Notes: generated by a model not told the origin, from the sequence alone. A DNA stretch of 64,000 nucleotides from Microbacterium sp. 8M (GCF_902506375.1 NZ_LR733284.1:1267147-1331146); one strand, 5' to 3'; shown: positions 43,484-54,294, counted from the first letter of the stretch. A program made the numbers and translations.

Positions 43484-44403
43484 CCGTCGTCGCAGAACGT
43501 CCCGCCGAGCAGGCGGACCCCACCCCGCCGTCGCCGCGCACCGCATCCGTCGCGCGCCCCCGCGCGCCGCGGAACATCAGCCGCTGGCTGCTGCCACTGT
43601 GGGCGGCGCTCGTGTTCGTCTTCCTCTTCCTGCCCATCGCCGTCGTGATCGTGTACTCGTTCAACGTCGGCCGGCTGCTCATCTCATGGGATCACTTCGG
43701 GTTCGACTCGTTCGCGGCGATCGTGACCAAGCCCGCCGTGCGCGACGCCGTGCTCGTCTCCCTGCGCACGGGCCTGATCGCCGCGGTTCTGGCCACCGCC
43801 CTCGGGACGCTCGCCGGGATCGCGATGGCACGCACGCCGGGCAGGTGGGTGCCGTGGTTCCTCGGGCTGCTCCTGCTCATCTCGGTCACCCCCGAGATCG
43901 TGGATGCGGTCGCGCTGCTGCCGTGGGTCGTCTTCCTCGGGCAGGATCTGGGCATCTCGATCTTCAACGACGGCACCGTGCGTCTCGTGATCGGGCAGTC
44001 CCTGTTCTCGATCGCGATCGTCTCGTACATCGTGCGCGCCCGGCTGGTCGGCCTCGACGCCAGACTCGAGGAAGCGTCGGCGGACCTGTATGCGAAGCCG
44101 CTCACCACCTTCCGCAAGGTGACGCTGCCGCTCGCGATGCCCGCCGTGCTCGCCGGGTTCCTGCTCTCGTTCACGCTCGGCCTGGACAACACCGTGGTGT
44201 CGGCGTTCGTGCAGGTGTCGGGCACCACGCCGTGGCCGGTGTACGTGCTGAGCGCGCTGCGCAGCGGGCTGCGCCCGGAGATCGCGGCCGTGTCGACCAT
44301 CATGCTCGTGCTCACGCTCACCGCCCTGGCGCTCGTCGCGCTGGTGCTGAAGCGCGCAGGCGACTCGGCGGCCGACATCGCGCGGACGATGGCGGGCGGC
44401 TGA
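43480..44403 (+). CDS. potC: Polyamine ABC transporter permease (PotC-like)
   Basis: A 307-residue membrane subunit with six hydrophobic segments after a charged 30-residue N-terminal tail; EAA loop LEEASADLYAKPLTTFRKVTLPLAMPA. ATG overlaps the potB stop by 4 bp. Last gene of the operon; a 15-bp terminator follows at 44428. Confidence 0.88.
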   Translation: MTVVAERPAEQADPTPPSPRTASVARPRAPRNISRWLLPLWAALVFVFLFLPIAVVIVYSFNVGRLLISWDHFGFDSFAAIVTKPAVRDAVLVSLRTGLIAAVLATALGTLAGIAMARTPGRWVPWFLGLLLLISVTPEIVDAVALLPWVVFLGQDLGISIFNDGTVRLVIGQSLFSIAIVSYIVRARLVGLDARLEEASADLYAKPLTTFRKVTLPLAMPAVLAGFLLSFTLGLDNTVVSAFVQVSGTTPWPVYVLSALRSGLRPEIAAVSTIMLVLTLTALALVALVLKRAGDSAADIARTMAGG

Positions 44404-44427
44404 GTCGCAGGGCCGTCGCTCGGACAT

Positions 44428-44462
44428 GAAGAAGGCCGGACCCCGCAGGTCCGGCCTTCTTC
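44428..44462. terminator. Bidirectional terminator
   Basis: Perfect 15-bp arms (GAAGAAGGCCGGACC and reverse complement) with a 5-nt loop at 44443-44447, between the convergent potC stop and aminotransferase stop. The A/T-rich outer ends give short U-runs in both directions. Confidence 0.88.
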
Positions 44463-44476
44463 ATCGCCCCCAGCGG

Positions 44477-45844
44477 CTACAGGACGTTCTCCGCCTCGGT
44501 CAGCACGCCGCGCAGGATCCCGGTGATCTCGCGGAACTCCGCCGGGCCGATGGTCAGCGGCGGGGCGAGCTGGATCACGGGGTCGCCGCGGTCGTCGGCA
44601 CGGCAGTACAGGCCCGCCTCGAACAGCGCGCCGGAGAGGAAGCCGCGCAGCAGACGCTCCGACTCGTCATCGTCGAAGGTCTCTCGCGTCGCCTTGTCCT
44701 TGACCAGCTCGATGCCGAAGAAGTAGCCGTCGCCGCGCACGTCGCCCACGAGCGACAGATCCAGCAGGCTCTCCAGCTCGGCGCGGAACAGCGGCGAGTT
44801 CTCCCGCACGCGCTCGTTGAGCTTCTCCTCCTCGAAGATGTCGAGGTTCTCCAGCGCCACCGCGGCCGACACCGGGTGGCCGCCGAAGGTGTAGCCGTGC
44901 GGGAAGGACAGGTCGCCGTGCGCGAACGGCTCGTAGATCCGATCGCTCACGATCGCCGCGCCGAGAGGGGAGTACCCGCTCGTGATGCCCTTGGCGCAGG
45001 TGATGATGTCGGGCACGTAGCCGTAGGCGTCGCACGCGAACATGTGCCCGATCCGGCCGAAGGCGCAGATCACCTCGTCCGACACGAGCAGCACGTCGTA
45101 GCGGTCGCAGATCTCGCGGACCCGCTGGAAGTACCCGGGAGGTGGCGGGAAGCAGCCGCCCGAGTTCTGCACCGGCTCCAGGAACACCGCGGCGACCGTT
45201 TCGGGTCCCTCGAACTGGATCATCTCCTCGATCCGGTCCGCCGCCCAGATCCCGAACGCTTCGGGATCCGTCGGCGCGCCCATCTCGGCGGCGCGGTAGA
45301 TGTTCGTGTTCGGCACGCGGAAGCCGCCAGGGGTCACCGGCTCGAACATCGCCTTCATCGCGGGGATGCCGGTGATGGCGAGCGCGCCCTGCGTCGTGCC
45401 GTGGTAGGCGATCGAGCGGGACAGCACCTTGTGCTTCGTCGGCATGCCGCGCAGCTTCCAGTAGTGCTTGGCGAGCTTGAAGGCGGTCTCCACGGCCTCG
45501 CCGCCGCCGGACGTGAAGAAGACCCGGTTCAGGTCGCCCGGGGCGTATCCGGCGAGGCGGTCGGCCAGCTCGATCGCGGCGGGGTGCGCGTACGACCACA
45601 GCGGGAAGAACGCCAGCTGCTCGGCCTGCTTCGCGGCGGCCTCGGCCAGGCGCGTGCGGCCGTGGCCGGCGTTCACGACGAACAGGCCGGACAGGCCGTC
45701 GATGTACTGCTTGCCGGTGTCGTCCCAGATGTGGTGGCCCTCACCCCGGACGATGATCGGCACCCCGCTGCGGTCCATGGTGGACTGCCGGGTGAAGTGC
45801 ATCCAGAGGTGATCATGTGCTTTTCGTTGCAGATCGGCGCTCAT
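44477..45844 (-). CDS. Class III aminotransferase, probably putrescine- or diamine-type
   Basis: A 455-residue PLP-dependent omega-aminotransferase. The PLP loop is TCAKGITSGYSPLGA with the Schiff-base Lys at about 280; GGGEAVETAFKLAKHY and SDEVICAFGR are also typical, as is FGGHPVSAA. Closest in style to putrescine/beta-alanine-pyruvate aminotransferases. Convergent with potABCD and separated only by a terminator, consistent with catabolism of imported diamines to aldehydes. Own promoter with TTGTCC/CAAGAT. Exact amine donor unproven. Confidence 0.85.
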   Translation of the reverse strand: MSADLQRKAHDHLWMHFTRQSTMDRSGVPIIVRGEGHHIWDDTGKQYIDGLSGLFVVNAGHGRTRLAEAAAKQAEQLAFFPLWSYAHPAAIELADRLAGYAPGDLNRVFFTSGGGEAVETAFKLAKHYWKLRGMPTKHKVLSRSIAYHGTTQGALAITGIPAMKAMFEPVTPGGFRVPNTNIYRAAEMGAPTDPEAFGIWAADRIEEMIQFEGPETVAAVFLEPVQNSGGCFPPPPGYFQRVREICDRYDVLLVSDEVICAFGRIGHMFACDAYGYVPDIITCAKGITSGYSPLGAAIVSDRIYEPFAHGDLSFPHGYTFGGHPVSAAVALENLDIFEEEKLNERVRENSPLFRAELESLLDLSLVGDVRGDGYFFGIELVKDKATRETFDDDESERLLRGFLSGALFEAGLYCRADDRGDPVIQLAPPLTIGPAEFREITGILRGVLTEAENVL

Positions 45845-45850
45845 GCACCG

Positions 45851-45879
45851 ATCTTGTCACTGAAAATCGAAAAGGACAA
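45851..45879 (-). promoter_or_regulatory. Promoter of aminotransferase gene
   Basis: -35 TTGTCC (45874-45879), 17-bp spacer, -10 CAAGAT (45851-45856) on the minus strand, then six bases to ATG 45844: a full leaderless promoter. Confidence 0.7.
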
Positions 45880-45943
45880 CAGAAACCGAAGGTTGACGTC
45901 CCCGGATCCTGCGGATTCCGAGGTCAGTCGTGTCCGTCGACCC

Positions 45944-47158
45944 TCAGGGCAGCGGCACGGCCTCGGTGTCGGGCATCGGCCCCGCGTCGCGGTCGCGCAG
46001 GTCGGGGAGGGAGCGCACGAACAGCACGGACACCACGAGCGCGGCCGCTGCGAAGCACGTGGCGGCGAGATAGGCGCCGGTCGGGCTGTGCATGCTGTCG
46101 ATGAGGAAGCCGGCGATGGCGGATCCGGCCGCCGCGCCGATCAGCTGCCCGGTACCGGCCCAGCCGAACGCCTCCGCGGTCTCGGAGAACTTCACGCTCG
46201 CGGAGGTGACCGCGAACAGCACGGCGAGGGCGGGGGCGATGCCGATGCCGGCGGCCAGCAGGGTGCCGCCGAGCCAGAACACGTTCAGCGAGACCATGGT
46301 CAGGGCGAGGCCGATGGTCACGATGGTGAGGCGACGTGCCATCGCCCACGGCCCCATCGGCACGCGGCCCGAGGCGAGGCCGCCGACGAGGCTCCCCACC
46401 GAGAACACCGCGAGCACGAGCCCGGCTTCCAGGCCCGCGTGATCGAAGGTCTTCACCACGCCGGCTTCCACGGCCGCGCACGCGCCGATGAGGAGGAAGC
46501 CGATGACGGTGGCCAGCATCACGGGCGGCTTGAGCACGACCGCGCCGAAACCTCGGCGGCTGCGGGGGATGCGCACCCGGCCGACCTCGGGGGAGAGGAT
46601 GAACCAGGCGCCGCCGCCCACGAGCACTGCGGCGACGAGCAGGAGCCCCTGAACGGTGCCGACCTGGGTGGACACGATCGTGATGACCACCGGTGCGACG
46701 ATCCAGATGATCTCCTGCAGTGAGGCGTCCAGCGAGAACAGCGGCGTCAGCTGCGAGGAGTTCACGAGCTTGGGGTAGATCGTGCGCGCGGCCGACTGGA
46801 TCGGCGGCGTCGCGAGTCCGGAGATCATGCCGAGCACCACGAGCCCGGCGAGCGGCAGCGCGGATCCGAACGCGAGGCCGAGGACCGCAAGCACGCAGAT
46901 CGACAGGGTGAGCGTGAGCACGGGCCGCATGCCCCAGCGGCCCATCCAGCGGCTCGTGACAGGACCGGCCACCGCCTGGCCGATCGACGACGCGGCGAGC
47001 ACGAGGCCCGCGGCGCCGTAGGAGCCGGTGGCGTGCTGCACGTGCAGAAGGATCGCGAGGCTGGCCATACCGTTCGGGAAGCGGGCCGTCAGCTGTGCGG
47101 CGATGATGCGTCCGACTCCCGGTACGCGCAGAAGCTCCTTGTATCCCGATCCAGCCAC
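45944..47158 (-). CDS. MFS transporter
   Basis: A 404-residue major facilitator protein with about 12 hydrophobic segments and an A-motif-like loop SRWMGRWGMRPVLTL between TM2 and TM3, and VGGLASGRVP in the second half. Resembles drug or sugar efflux carriers; no substrate can be assigned. GTG start, leaderless, with TAACGT six bases upstream. Lies upstream of the aminotransferase on the same strand but that gene has its own promoter. Confidence 0.82.
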   Translation of the reverse strand: MAGSGYKELLRVPGVGRIIAAQLTARFPNGMASLAILLHVQHATGSYGAAGLVLAASSIGQAVAGPVTSRWMGRWGMRPVLTLTLSICVLAVLGLAFGSALPLAGLVVLGMISGLATPPIQSAARTIYPKLVNSSQLTPLFSLDASLQEIIWIVAPVVITIVSTQVGTVQGLLLVAAVLVGGGAWFILSPEVGRVRIPRSRRGFGAVVLKPPVMLATVIGFLLIGACAAVEAGVVKTFDHAGLEAGLVLAVFSVGSLVGGLASGRVPMGPWAMARRLTIVTIGLALTMVSLNVFWLGGTLLAAGIGIAPALAVLFAVTSASVKFSETAEAFGWAGTGQLIGAAAGSAIAGFLIDSMHSPTGAYLAATCFAAAALVVSVLFVRSLPDLRDRDAGPMPDTEAVPLP

Positions 47159-47164
47159 GGATCC

Positions 47165-47170
47165 ACGTTA
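47165..47170 (-). promoter_or_regulatory. -10 element of MFS gene
   Basis: TAACGT on the minus strand followed by GGATCC and then the GTG at 47158. Confidence 0.5.
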
Positions 47171-47322
47171 CCGGTCGGACTGCCCCAGGAGCGGGTGAGC
47201 GCCGGGGTTGCGCCACGCGCCGCGCGTGCGAGGCGACGCGGCCGGCGCGACACGCCGACGACACGCCGAAGGGCGAATTCCACAGCCTGAGAAATGTCGC
47301 AGGCCCCTGGAAGCATCGCATC

Positions 47323-47407
47323 TGTGGATGGATCCGGTGGGGGCGTTCGCGAGCCGCATGAAATCGCGGATCCGGAGGCCGCCGCGGGCGACGCGGGCTG
47401 TGGACAG
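47323..47407. promoter_or_regulatory. DnaA-box-like words before nrd operon
   Basis: TGTGGACAG at 47399-47407 matches the actinobacterial DnaA box TGTGGACAA at 8 of 9 bases, and TGTGGATGG at 47323-47331 matches the E. coli form TGTGGATAA at 7 of 9. They lie in the 419-bp divergent gap between the MFS gene and nrdH. This may tie nrd expression to replication, but short matches can occur by chance. Confidence 0.35.
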
Positions 47408-47447
47408 AAGCGTGGAGAACCTGTGTCGAAGCGGTGGAATACGGTGG

Positions 47448-47513
47448 AAAACTACATAGTTGTAACTACTAGCCCTTGTGGTCGACCCGAATGTCCGCAC
47501 CTATATGTAGTAT
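47448..47513 (+). promoter_or_regulatory. Putative NrdR boxes of nrdHIEF
   Basis: Two AT-rich sites sharing ACTACATA: ACTACATAGT at 47451-47460 and, on the other strand, ACTACATATAG centred near 47505. NrdR boxes in bacteria resemble ACACTATATATAGTGT and occur in pairs before class Ib nrd operons. The centres are 50 bp apart, wider than the usual two to three helical turns, so an intervening or degenerate site is possible. Confidence 0.6.
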
Positions 47514-47577
47514 TGAACTCCCGGCGGGGCCACCTGCCCGACAGCCGGGTTCTGAGGGGAAAGAAGAGGCGCAACAC

Positions 47578-47811
47578 ATGTCCATCACCGTCTACACCAA
47601 GCCCTCCTGCGTGCAGTGCAACGCGACCTACCGCGCGCTCGACGCGAAGGGCATCGAGTACGAGGTGCACGACGTCTCCGAGGACGCCGCGGCGCTCGAG
47701 CACGTGAAGTCGCTCGGCTACCTGCAGGCTCCCGTCGTCGTCACCGACGAGGACCACTGGTCGGGCTTCCGTCCCGACAAGATCGACGAGCTCGCCGCTC
47801 GCCTCGCGTAA
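47578..47811 (+). CDS. nrdH: Glutaredoxin-like NrdH redoxin
   Basis: A 77-residue electron donor for class Ib ribonucleotide reductase. Active-site CVQC at 11-14 and the C-terminal SGFRPDKI helix start, typical of NrdH. First gene of nrdHIEF, with AGGGGAAAGAAGAGG upstream as the ribosome site. Reduced by thioredoxin reductase and, in turn, reduces NrdE. Confidence 0.93.
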   Translation: MSITVYTKPSCVQCNATYRALDAKGIEYEVHDVSEDAAALEHVKSLGYLQAPVVVTDEDHWSGFRPDKIDELAARLA

Positions 47812-47827
47812 CACCCGAGGGGGCGCC

Positions 47828-47847
47828 CTTCGACAGGCTCAGGGGCC
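47828..47847. repeat. Solo CTTCGACAGGCTCAGG repeat inside nrd operon
   Basis: The 20-base head of the 149-263 repeat, inserted in the 40-bp nrdH-nrdI gap. Its AGGGG lies 7 bases before ATG 47852 and is the only Shine-Dalgarno-like sequence for nrdI. Confidence 0.85.
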
Positions 47848-47851
47848 GATC

Positions 47852-48295
47852 ATGAACGTTGCCGCAAGCACCGCGACCGCCGCGCCGCTGCTGGTCTACT
47901 TCTCGAGCATCTCGGGCAACACCGCCCGGTTCATCGAGAAGCTCGGCCTTCCGGCGCGGCGGATCCCGCTGCACAGCACGGAGGAACCGCTCGTCATCGA
48001 TGAGCCGTTCGTGCTGGTCACGCCGACCTACGGCGGGGGACAGGGGCGGGGCGTCGAGAAGGGCGCCGTGCCCAAGCAGGTCATCCGGTTCCTCAACGAT
48101 GAGCGCAACCGGCGACACATCCGCGGAGTGATCTCCGCGGGCAACACCAACTTCGGCGACGCATTCTGCGCCGCCGGTGACATCATCAGCCGCAAGTGCC
48201 ACGTGCCCCACTTGTACCGGCTCGAGATCTACGGCACACAGGACGATGTCGATCGCGTGAGCGACGGATTGGAACGATGGTGGAAGCAGCAGTGA
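47852..48295 (+). CDS. nrdI: Flavodoxin-like NrdI protein
   Basis: A 147-residue FMN flavoprotein that generates the oxidant needed to assemble the dimanganese-tyrosyl cofactor of NrdF. FMN loop [16 protein letters not shown] and the second loop [18 protein letters not shown], then [16 protein letters not shown] 13-residue N-terminal Ala/Thr-rich tail precedes the domain. Overlaps nrdE by 19 bp. Confidence 0.93.
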   Translation: MNVAASTATAAPLLVYFSSISGNTARFIEKLGLPARRIPLHSTEEPLVIDEPFVLVTPTYGGGQGRGVEKGAVPKQVIRFLNDERNRRHIRGVISAGNTNFGDAFCAAGDIISRKCHVPHLYRLEIYGTQDDVDRVSDGLERWWKQQ

Positions 48296-50436
48296 AGGAA
48301 GAAGCGGCCTACAAGGTCAACCAGGCGTACGAGGGGCTGGACTACCACGCCCTGAACGCGATGCTGAACCTGTACGACGCGAACGGGAAGATCCAGTTCG
48401 ACGCCGACAAGCGGGCCGCGCGGGAGTACTTCCTGCAGCACGTCAACCAGAACACGGTGTTCTTCCACTCGCTCAAGGAGCGCCTGGACTACCTCGTGGA
48501 GAAGGAGTACTACGAGGGCGCCGTCCTGGACAAGTACTCGTTCGAGTTCATCCAGAAGCTCAACGACCGCGCCTACGCGAAGAAGTTCCGCTTCGAGACG
48601 TTCCTCGGCGCGTTCAAGTACTACACGAGCTACACGCTGAAGACCTTCGACGGCAAGCGCTACCTCGAGCGCTTCGAGGACCGCGTGGTGATGACCGCCC
48701 TCGCACTCGCCGACGGCGATGAGAAGCTCGCCGTGAACCTCGTCGACGAGATCATCTCGGGCCGCTTCCAGCCCGCTACCCCGACGTTCCTCAACGCCGG
48801 CAAGGCCCAGCGCGGCGAGCTCGTCAGCTGCTTCCTGCTGCGCATCGAGGACAACATGGAGTCGATCGCCCGCGGCATCAACTCGGCCCTGCAGCTCTCC
48901 AAGCGCGGTGGCGGCGTGGCGCTCCTGCTGAGCAACATCCGCGAGTCGGGTGCGCCGATCAAGCAGATCGAGAACCAGTCCTCGGGCATCATCCCCGTGA
49001 TGAAGCTCCTCGAGGACTCCTTCTCCTACGCGAACCAGCTCGGCGCCCGTCAGGGCGCGGGTGCGGTGTACCTGAACGCGCACCACCCCGACATCATGCG
49101 GTTCCTCGACACCAAGCGCGAGAACGCCGACGAGAAGATCCGCATCAAGACGCTGTCGCTCGGCGTCGTGGTTCCGGACATCACGTTCGAGCTCGCCAAG
49201 AACGGCGAGGACATGTACCTGTTCTCGCCGTACGACGTCGAGCGCGTCTACGGCGTGCCCTTTGGCGACATCTCGGTGACCGAGAAGTACCGCGAGATGG
49301 TCGACGACCCGCGGATCAAGAAGACCAAGATCAACGCGCGCGAGTTCTTCCAGACGATCGCCGAGATCCAGTTCGAGTCGGGCTACCCGTACATCATGTT
49401 CGAGGACACGGTGAACAAGGCCAACCCGATCAAGGGCCGGATCAACATGTCCAACCTGTGCAGCGAGATCCTGCAGGTGAACACCCCGACCACGTACAAC
49501 GAGGACCTCTCGTACGCGCAGATCGGCAAGGACATCTCCTGCAACCTCGGCTCGATGAACATCGCGCTGGCGATGGACGGCGGCGACCTCGGTGCGACCG
49601 TGGAGACCGCGATCCGCGGCCTCACCGCGGTGAGCAACCAGAGCCACATCGCCTCGGTGCGTTCGATCGAGGACGGCAACGACCGCTCGCACGCGATCGG
49701 CCTCGGCCAGATGAACCTGCACGGCTACCTCGCCCGCGAGCACGTCTACTACGGGTCCGAAGAGGGCATCGACTTCACGAACATCTACTTCTACACGGTG
49801 CTGTTCCACGCGCTGCGGGCCTCGAACAAGCTCGCGATCGAGCGCGGGACCGCCTTCGACGGCTTCGAGGACTCCACCTACGCGTCCGGCGCGTTCTTCG
49901 ACAAGTACATCGAGCAGGAGTGGGTGCCCGCGACCGAGAAGGTCAAGGAGCTGTTCGCCGGTCACCACATCCCGACGCAGGCCGACTGGGTCGAGCTGAA
50001 GGAGTCCATCCAGAAGCACGGCATCTACAACCAGAACCTGCAGGCGGTGCCGCCGACCGGATCCATCTCGTACATCAACAACTCGACGAGCTCGATCCAC
50101 CCGATCGCGTCGAAGATCGAGATCCGCAAGGAGGGCAAGCTCGGTCGCGTCTACTACCCGGCGGCGTTCATGACGAACGACAACCTGGAGTACTACCAGG
50201 ACGCGTACGAGATCGGCTACGAGAAGGTCATCGACACCTACGCCGCCGCCACGCAGCACGTGGATCAGGGCCTGTCGCTCACGCTGTTCTTCAAGGACAC
50301 CGCGACCACGCGCGACATCAACAAGGCGCAGATCTACGCCTGGCGCAAGGGAATCAAGACGATCTACTACATCCGTCTGCGTCAGCTGGCCCTCGAGGGC
50401 ACGGACATGACCGAGTGCGTCAGCTGCATGCTTTGA
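48277..50436 (+). CDS. nrdE: Ribonucleotide reductase class Ib, large subunit
   Basis: Reduces ribonucleoside diphosphates to deoxy forms. 719 residues, normal for NrdE. Catalytic and substrate region: [42 protein letters not shown] and [18 protein letters not shown], with C-terminal redox cysteines CVSCML that contact NrdH. Start 48277 lies 19 bp inside nrdI; GTG 48293 is an alternative. Confidence 0.95.
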   Translation: MVEAAVKEEAAYKVNQAYEGLDYHALNAMLNLYDANGKIQFDADKRAAREYFLQHVNQNTVFFHSLKERLDYLVEKEYYEGAVLDKYSFEFIQKLNDRAYAKKFRFETFLGAFKYYTSYTLKTFDGKRYLERFEDRVVMTALALADGDEKLAVNLVDEIISGRFQPATPTFLNAGKAQRGELVSCFLLRIEDNMESIARGINSALQLSKRGGGVALLLSNIRESGAPIKQIENQSSGIIPVMKLLEDSFSYANQLGARQGAGAVYLNAHHPDIMRFLDTKRENADEKIRIKTLSLGVVVPDITFELAKNGEDMYLFSPYDVERVYGVPFGDISVTEKYREMVDDPRIKKTKINAREFFQTIAEIQFESGYPYIMFEDTVNKANPIKGRINMSNLCSEILQVNTPTTYNEDLSYAQIGKDISCNLGSMNIALAMDGGDLGATVETAIRGLTAVSNQSHIASVRSIEDGNDRSHAIGLGQMNLHGYLAREHVYYGSEEGIDFTNIYFYTVLFHALRASNKLAIERGTAFDGFEDSTYASGAFFDKYIEQEWVPATEKVKELFAGHHIPTQADWVELKESIQKHGIYNQNLQAVPPTGSISYINNSTSSIHPIASKIEIRKEGKLGRVYYPAAFMTNDNLEYYQDAYEIGYEKVIDTYAAATQHVDQGLSLTLFFKDTATTRDINKAQIYAWRKGIKTIYYIRLRQLALEGTDMTECVSCML

Positions 50437-50444
50437 TTGTCTGA

Positions 50445-51446
<1,002 letters not shown>

Positions 51447-51460
51447 GCCGCAACCGATGA

Positions 51461-51500
51461 GAGGGGCCCGGATCCGCGATCGCGCGGATCCGGGCCCCTC
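51461..51500. terminator. Strong bidirectional terminator after nrdF
   Basis: Perfect 18-bp stem (arms 51461-51478 and 51483-51500) with an ATCG tetraloop, followed by TTGGTCTC. It separates nrdF from the convergent flavodoxin-fold gene. Confidence 0.9.
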
Positions 51501-51523
51501 TTGGTCTCGCCGGGAGTTCGTGC

Positions 51524-52132
51524 TCAGGCCGGGTACCCCGTGCGGTGGAGCAGTGCCGCCAGATGAGCGGCGTTCTGCGCCGCTGTCGCCGTGGCTGCGG
51601 CGACTTTCGGCGGCACCTGGCCGAGGTCCTTGTAGTCCGTCTTCTGCATGGCCTCGCCGTTCCAGTACACGGATCCCTGCGCGGGGACGGTGAAGCCGAC
51701 GTCGTTCAGCGCCTGGAAGAGGATGGCGGCGATGTGGTGGGCGCCGTCCTCGTTGCCGACCACCACGGCGAGGGCGACCCGATCGAAGAGGCTGGGCCGG
51801 CCGAGCTCGTCGGTCTCCCCGAGCTCGGCGTCGAGGCGTTCCAGCACGCGCTGGGCGACGCTGGACGGCTGACCGAGCCACGTGGGCGTGGCGAGCACGA
51901 GGATGTCCGCATCGAGGATGCGCTGACGGATGCCGGGCCACGCGTCGCCCTCGCCCATGTCTGCCTGCACACCCGGGCGGATGTCATGATCGACGGCGCG
52001 GAGCTCGTCGACCGCGACGCCGTGCCCCGCGAGCGCGTCCAGGACCTGTCTGCCCAGCACCTCGGTGCTGGAGGCCTCGGGCGCGGGCTTGAGCGTGCAG
52101 TTGATCAGCAGTGCGGTGAGTTGTGCGTCCAT
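51524..52132 (-). CDS. Flavodoxin-fold NADPH-dependent FMN reductase-like protein
   Basis: A 202-residue flavodoxin-fold protein with LTALLINCTLKPAPEASSTE at the FMN-phosphate region, LATPTWLGQPSSVAQRVLERLD and VVGNEDGAHHIAAILFQ. Typical of small NADPH:FMN or quinone oxidoreductases. Start 52132 lies seven bases from a TAGCGT -10, so leaderless; an upstream in-frame extension to 52240 is rejected. Substrate unknown. Confidence 0.8.
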   Translation of the reverse strand: MDAQLTALLINCTLKPAPEASSTEVLGRQVLDALAGHGVAVDELRAVDHDIRPGVQADMGEGDAWPGIRQRILDADILVLATPTWLGQPSSVAQRVLERLDAELGETDELGRPSLFDRVALAVVVGNEDGAHHIAAILFQALNDVGFTVPAQGSVYWNGEAMQKTDYKDLGQVPPKVAAATATAAQNAAHLAALLHRTGYPA

Positions 52133-52139
52133 GGACCGC

Positions 52140-52145
52140 ACGCTA
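52140..52145 (-). promoter_or_regulatory. -10 element of flavodoxin-fold gene
   Basis: TAGCGT on the minus strand, seven bases upstream of ATG 52132. Confidence 0.45.
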
Positions 52146-52317
52146 AGCACGAGCGCGCGGCGAGCGCAGGGGATTGCATCCGGCGGACCGAGGGGGTATC
52201 GACCGGTGCCCACGAAGCAGGCGCGCCCGCCTCGTGTCAAGCCCCCTGCTCGGCGAGACCATCGCGCCTAGCGTGAGAACTCACGGCACCCGGCCGCGGA
52301 ATGGAGGCGTGAACGTC

Positions 52318-52524
52318 ATGGGTATGGGAGTAGGAGTCGTCCTCTTCGTCATCGGCGCGATCCTCGAATTCGCACTCAACCTCCAGGTCGACTGGATCGA
52401 TCTGCACCTCGTCGGCTACATCCTGATGATCGCGGGCGCGGTCGTCTTCCTGATCAGCCTGATCCTGCTGCTCGTGCGCCGCGGTCGCCGTACCGACACG
52501 GTGCGCGACGATGAGCTGCTCTGA
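52318..52524 (+). CDS. Small two-helix membrane protein (DUF6458-like)
   Basis: A 68-residue protein with two membrane helices (about 3-20 and 33-54) separated by VDWIDLHLVG, ending in a basic-acidic tail. It fits the small actinobacterial family, DUF6458 from memory, of the pattern GAILxFA...vGxILMxAGxv. GGAGG lies 10 bases upstream of ATG 52318. Function unknown; possibly stress- or envelope-related. Confidence 0.7.
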   Translation: MGMGVGVVLFVIGAILEFALNLQVDWIDLHLVGYILMIAGAVVFLISLILLLVRRGRRTDTVRDDELL

Positions 52525-52545
52525 CCAGCTGACAGACTCCGAGAC

Positions 52546-52577
52546 CTGACGGGCGCCTTCTCACGGGCGCCCGTCAG
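52546..52577. terminator. Bidirectional terminator
   Basis: 12-bp arms CTGACGGGCGCC (52546-52557) and GGCGCCCGTCAG (52566-52577), loop of 8, between the small membrane protein and the convergent pgi. Confidence 0.75.
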
Positions 52578-52590
52578 CGGGCTCACGTCG

Positions 52591-54288
52591 TCAGTCGCGA
52601 GCCCCGTTCCCGCCGCGCTCTTCGTGGTAGTACGCCAGAAGGGCCCGGGTGGAGGGATCCTGCGCGGCGATGGCATCCTGATCGCCCTCGATGGCGGGCG
52701 CGATCTGCAGGGCGAGCTGCTTGCCCAGCTCGACGCCCCACTGGTCGAAGGAGTTGATGCCCCAGATCGTGCCCTGCGTGAACGTGATGTGCTCGTACAG
52801 CGCGATCAGCTGACCCAGCACGGCGGGGGTCAGCGCGGGGGCGAAGATCGACGTGGTGGGCCGGTTGCCGGCGAACGTGCGCGCGGCGACGAGGGCGCCG
52901 GTGGTGCCCTCCGCCTCGACCTCCTCCGCGGTCTTGCCGAAGGCGAGCGCCTTGGTCTGCGCCAGGAAGTTCGCCAGGAACAGCGCGTGCACGTCGCGGC
53001 CGTCGTCCGTGAGCGGATATGCGGGATTGACGAACGCGATGAAGTCGGCCGGGATCAGCCGGGTTCCCTGGTGGATGAGCTGGTAGAATGCGTGCTGTCC
53101 GTTGGTGCCCGGCTCGCCCCAGAACACCTCGCCGGTGTCGGTCGTCACGGGGGAGCCGTCCCAGCGCACGGACTTGCCGTTGGACTCCATCGTGAGCTGC
53201 TGCAGGTACGCCGGGAACCGGCTGAGCTGCTGCGCGTACGGAAGCACCGCATGCGACTGCGCACCGAAGAAGTTGACGTACCAGACGTTGAGCAGCCCCA
53301 TCAGGATCGGCACGTTGCGCTCCAGGGGGGTGGTGCGCACGTGCTCGTCGACCGCGTGGAAACCCGCCAGCAGCTCGCGGAACACGGCCGGGCCGAGGGC
53401 GATCGCGAGCGACAGTCCGATCGCGCTGTCGACCGAGTAGCGCCCGCCGACCCAGTCCCAGAAACCGAACGCGTTCGCCGGGTCGATGCCGAAGGCCGCG
53501 ACCCGGTCCAGCGCCGTCGAGACGGCGACGAAGTGGTGCGCGACGGCGGCGGTGCGCGCCTCGTCGGTGGATACGTCGACGCCGGCGGCGCCGAGTCGCT
53601 CCCACAGCCAGTCGCGTGCCAGGCGCGCGTTGGTCAGCGTCTCGAGCGTGGTGAACGTCTTCGAGGCGACGATGAAGAGGGTGGTCTCGGGATCCAGATC
53701 CGCGGTCTTCTGCGCCAGATCGGTCGGGTCGATGTTGGAGACGAACCGGGCCTGGATGCCGGCGTCCGCATAAGGCTTGAGCGCCTCGTAGACCATGACC
53801 GGGCCGAGGTCGGATCCGCCGATGCCGATGTTGACGACGTGCGTGACCTTCTTTCCGCTCACGCCGAGCCAGTCGCCCGAGCGCACCCGGTCGGCGAAGG
53901 CGCTCAGCGCGTCGAGCACCTCGTGCACGTCGTGATCCACGTCCTGCCCGTCGACGACGAGCGCCGGCGCTGCGCCGACGGGACGGCGCAGCGCGGTGTG
54001 CAGCACCGCGCGGTCCTCCGTCGTGTTGATGTGCTCTCCGGAGAGCATCGCGGCGAAGCGCTCCGTGACGCCGGTCTGCTCGGCGAGACGCACGAGGGCC
54101 TCGCGGACCTCGGGGGTCACCAGGTTCTTCGACAGGTCGACGTGCAGGTCGGCCAGCTCGAACGTCAGGCTCTCGACGCGTGCCGGGTCGGCGGCGAACC
54201 AGCCGCGCAGATCGGGGGAGAACGACTCCCGCAGCGCGGCGAGGTCGGTCCAGGCGGAGGTCGCAGTGGGGTCGATCGGGGAGGTCAT
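52591..54288 (-). CDS. pgi: Glucose-6-phosphate isomerase
   Basis: Interconverts glucose-6-phosphate and fructose-6-phosphate in glycolysis; cytosolic. 565 residues. The two PGI signatures are present as [13 protein letters not shown] and [15 protein letters not shown], with [14 protein letters not shown] (sugar-phosphate loop). ATG 54288 is six bases from a TAGCGT -10, so leaderless. Clear ortholog. Confidence 0.97.
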   Translation of the reverse strand: MTSPIDPTATSAWTDLAALRESFSPDLRGWFAADPARVESLTFELADLHVDLSKNLVTPEVREALVRLAEQTGVTERFAAMLSGEHINTTEDRAVLHTALRRPVGAAPALVVDGQDVDHDVHEVLDALSAFADRVRSGDWLGVSGKKVTHVVNIGIGGSDLGPVMVYEALKPYADAGIQARFVSNIDPTDLAQKTADLDPETTLFIVASKTFTTLETLTNARLARDWLWERLGAAGVDVSTDEARTAAVAHHFVAVSTALDRVAAFGIDPANAFGFWDWVGGRYSVDSAIGLSLAIALGPAVFRELLAGFHAVDEHVRTTPLERNVPILMGLLNVWYVNFFGAQSHAVLPYAQQLSRFPAYLQQLTMESNGKSVRWDGSPVTTDTGEVFWGEPGTNGQHAFYQLIHQGTRLIPADFIAFVNPAYPLTDDGRDVHALFLANFLAQTKALAFGKTAEEVEAEGTTGALVAARTFAGNRPTTSIFAPALTPAVLGQLIALYEHITFTQGTIWGINSFDQWGVELGKQLALQIAPAIEGDQDAIAAQDPSTRALLAYYHEERGGNGARD

Positions 54289-54294
54289 GCCCCC

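Noticed and set aside
47294..47707. A 137-codon frame overlapping the nrdH start
   Set aside because: It reads through the NrdR-box region and overlaps nrdH in another frame; NrdH has clear motifs.
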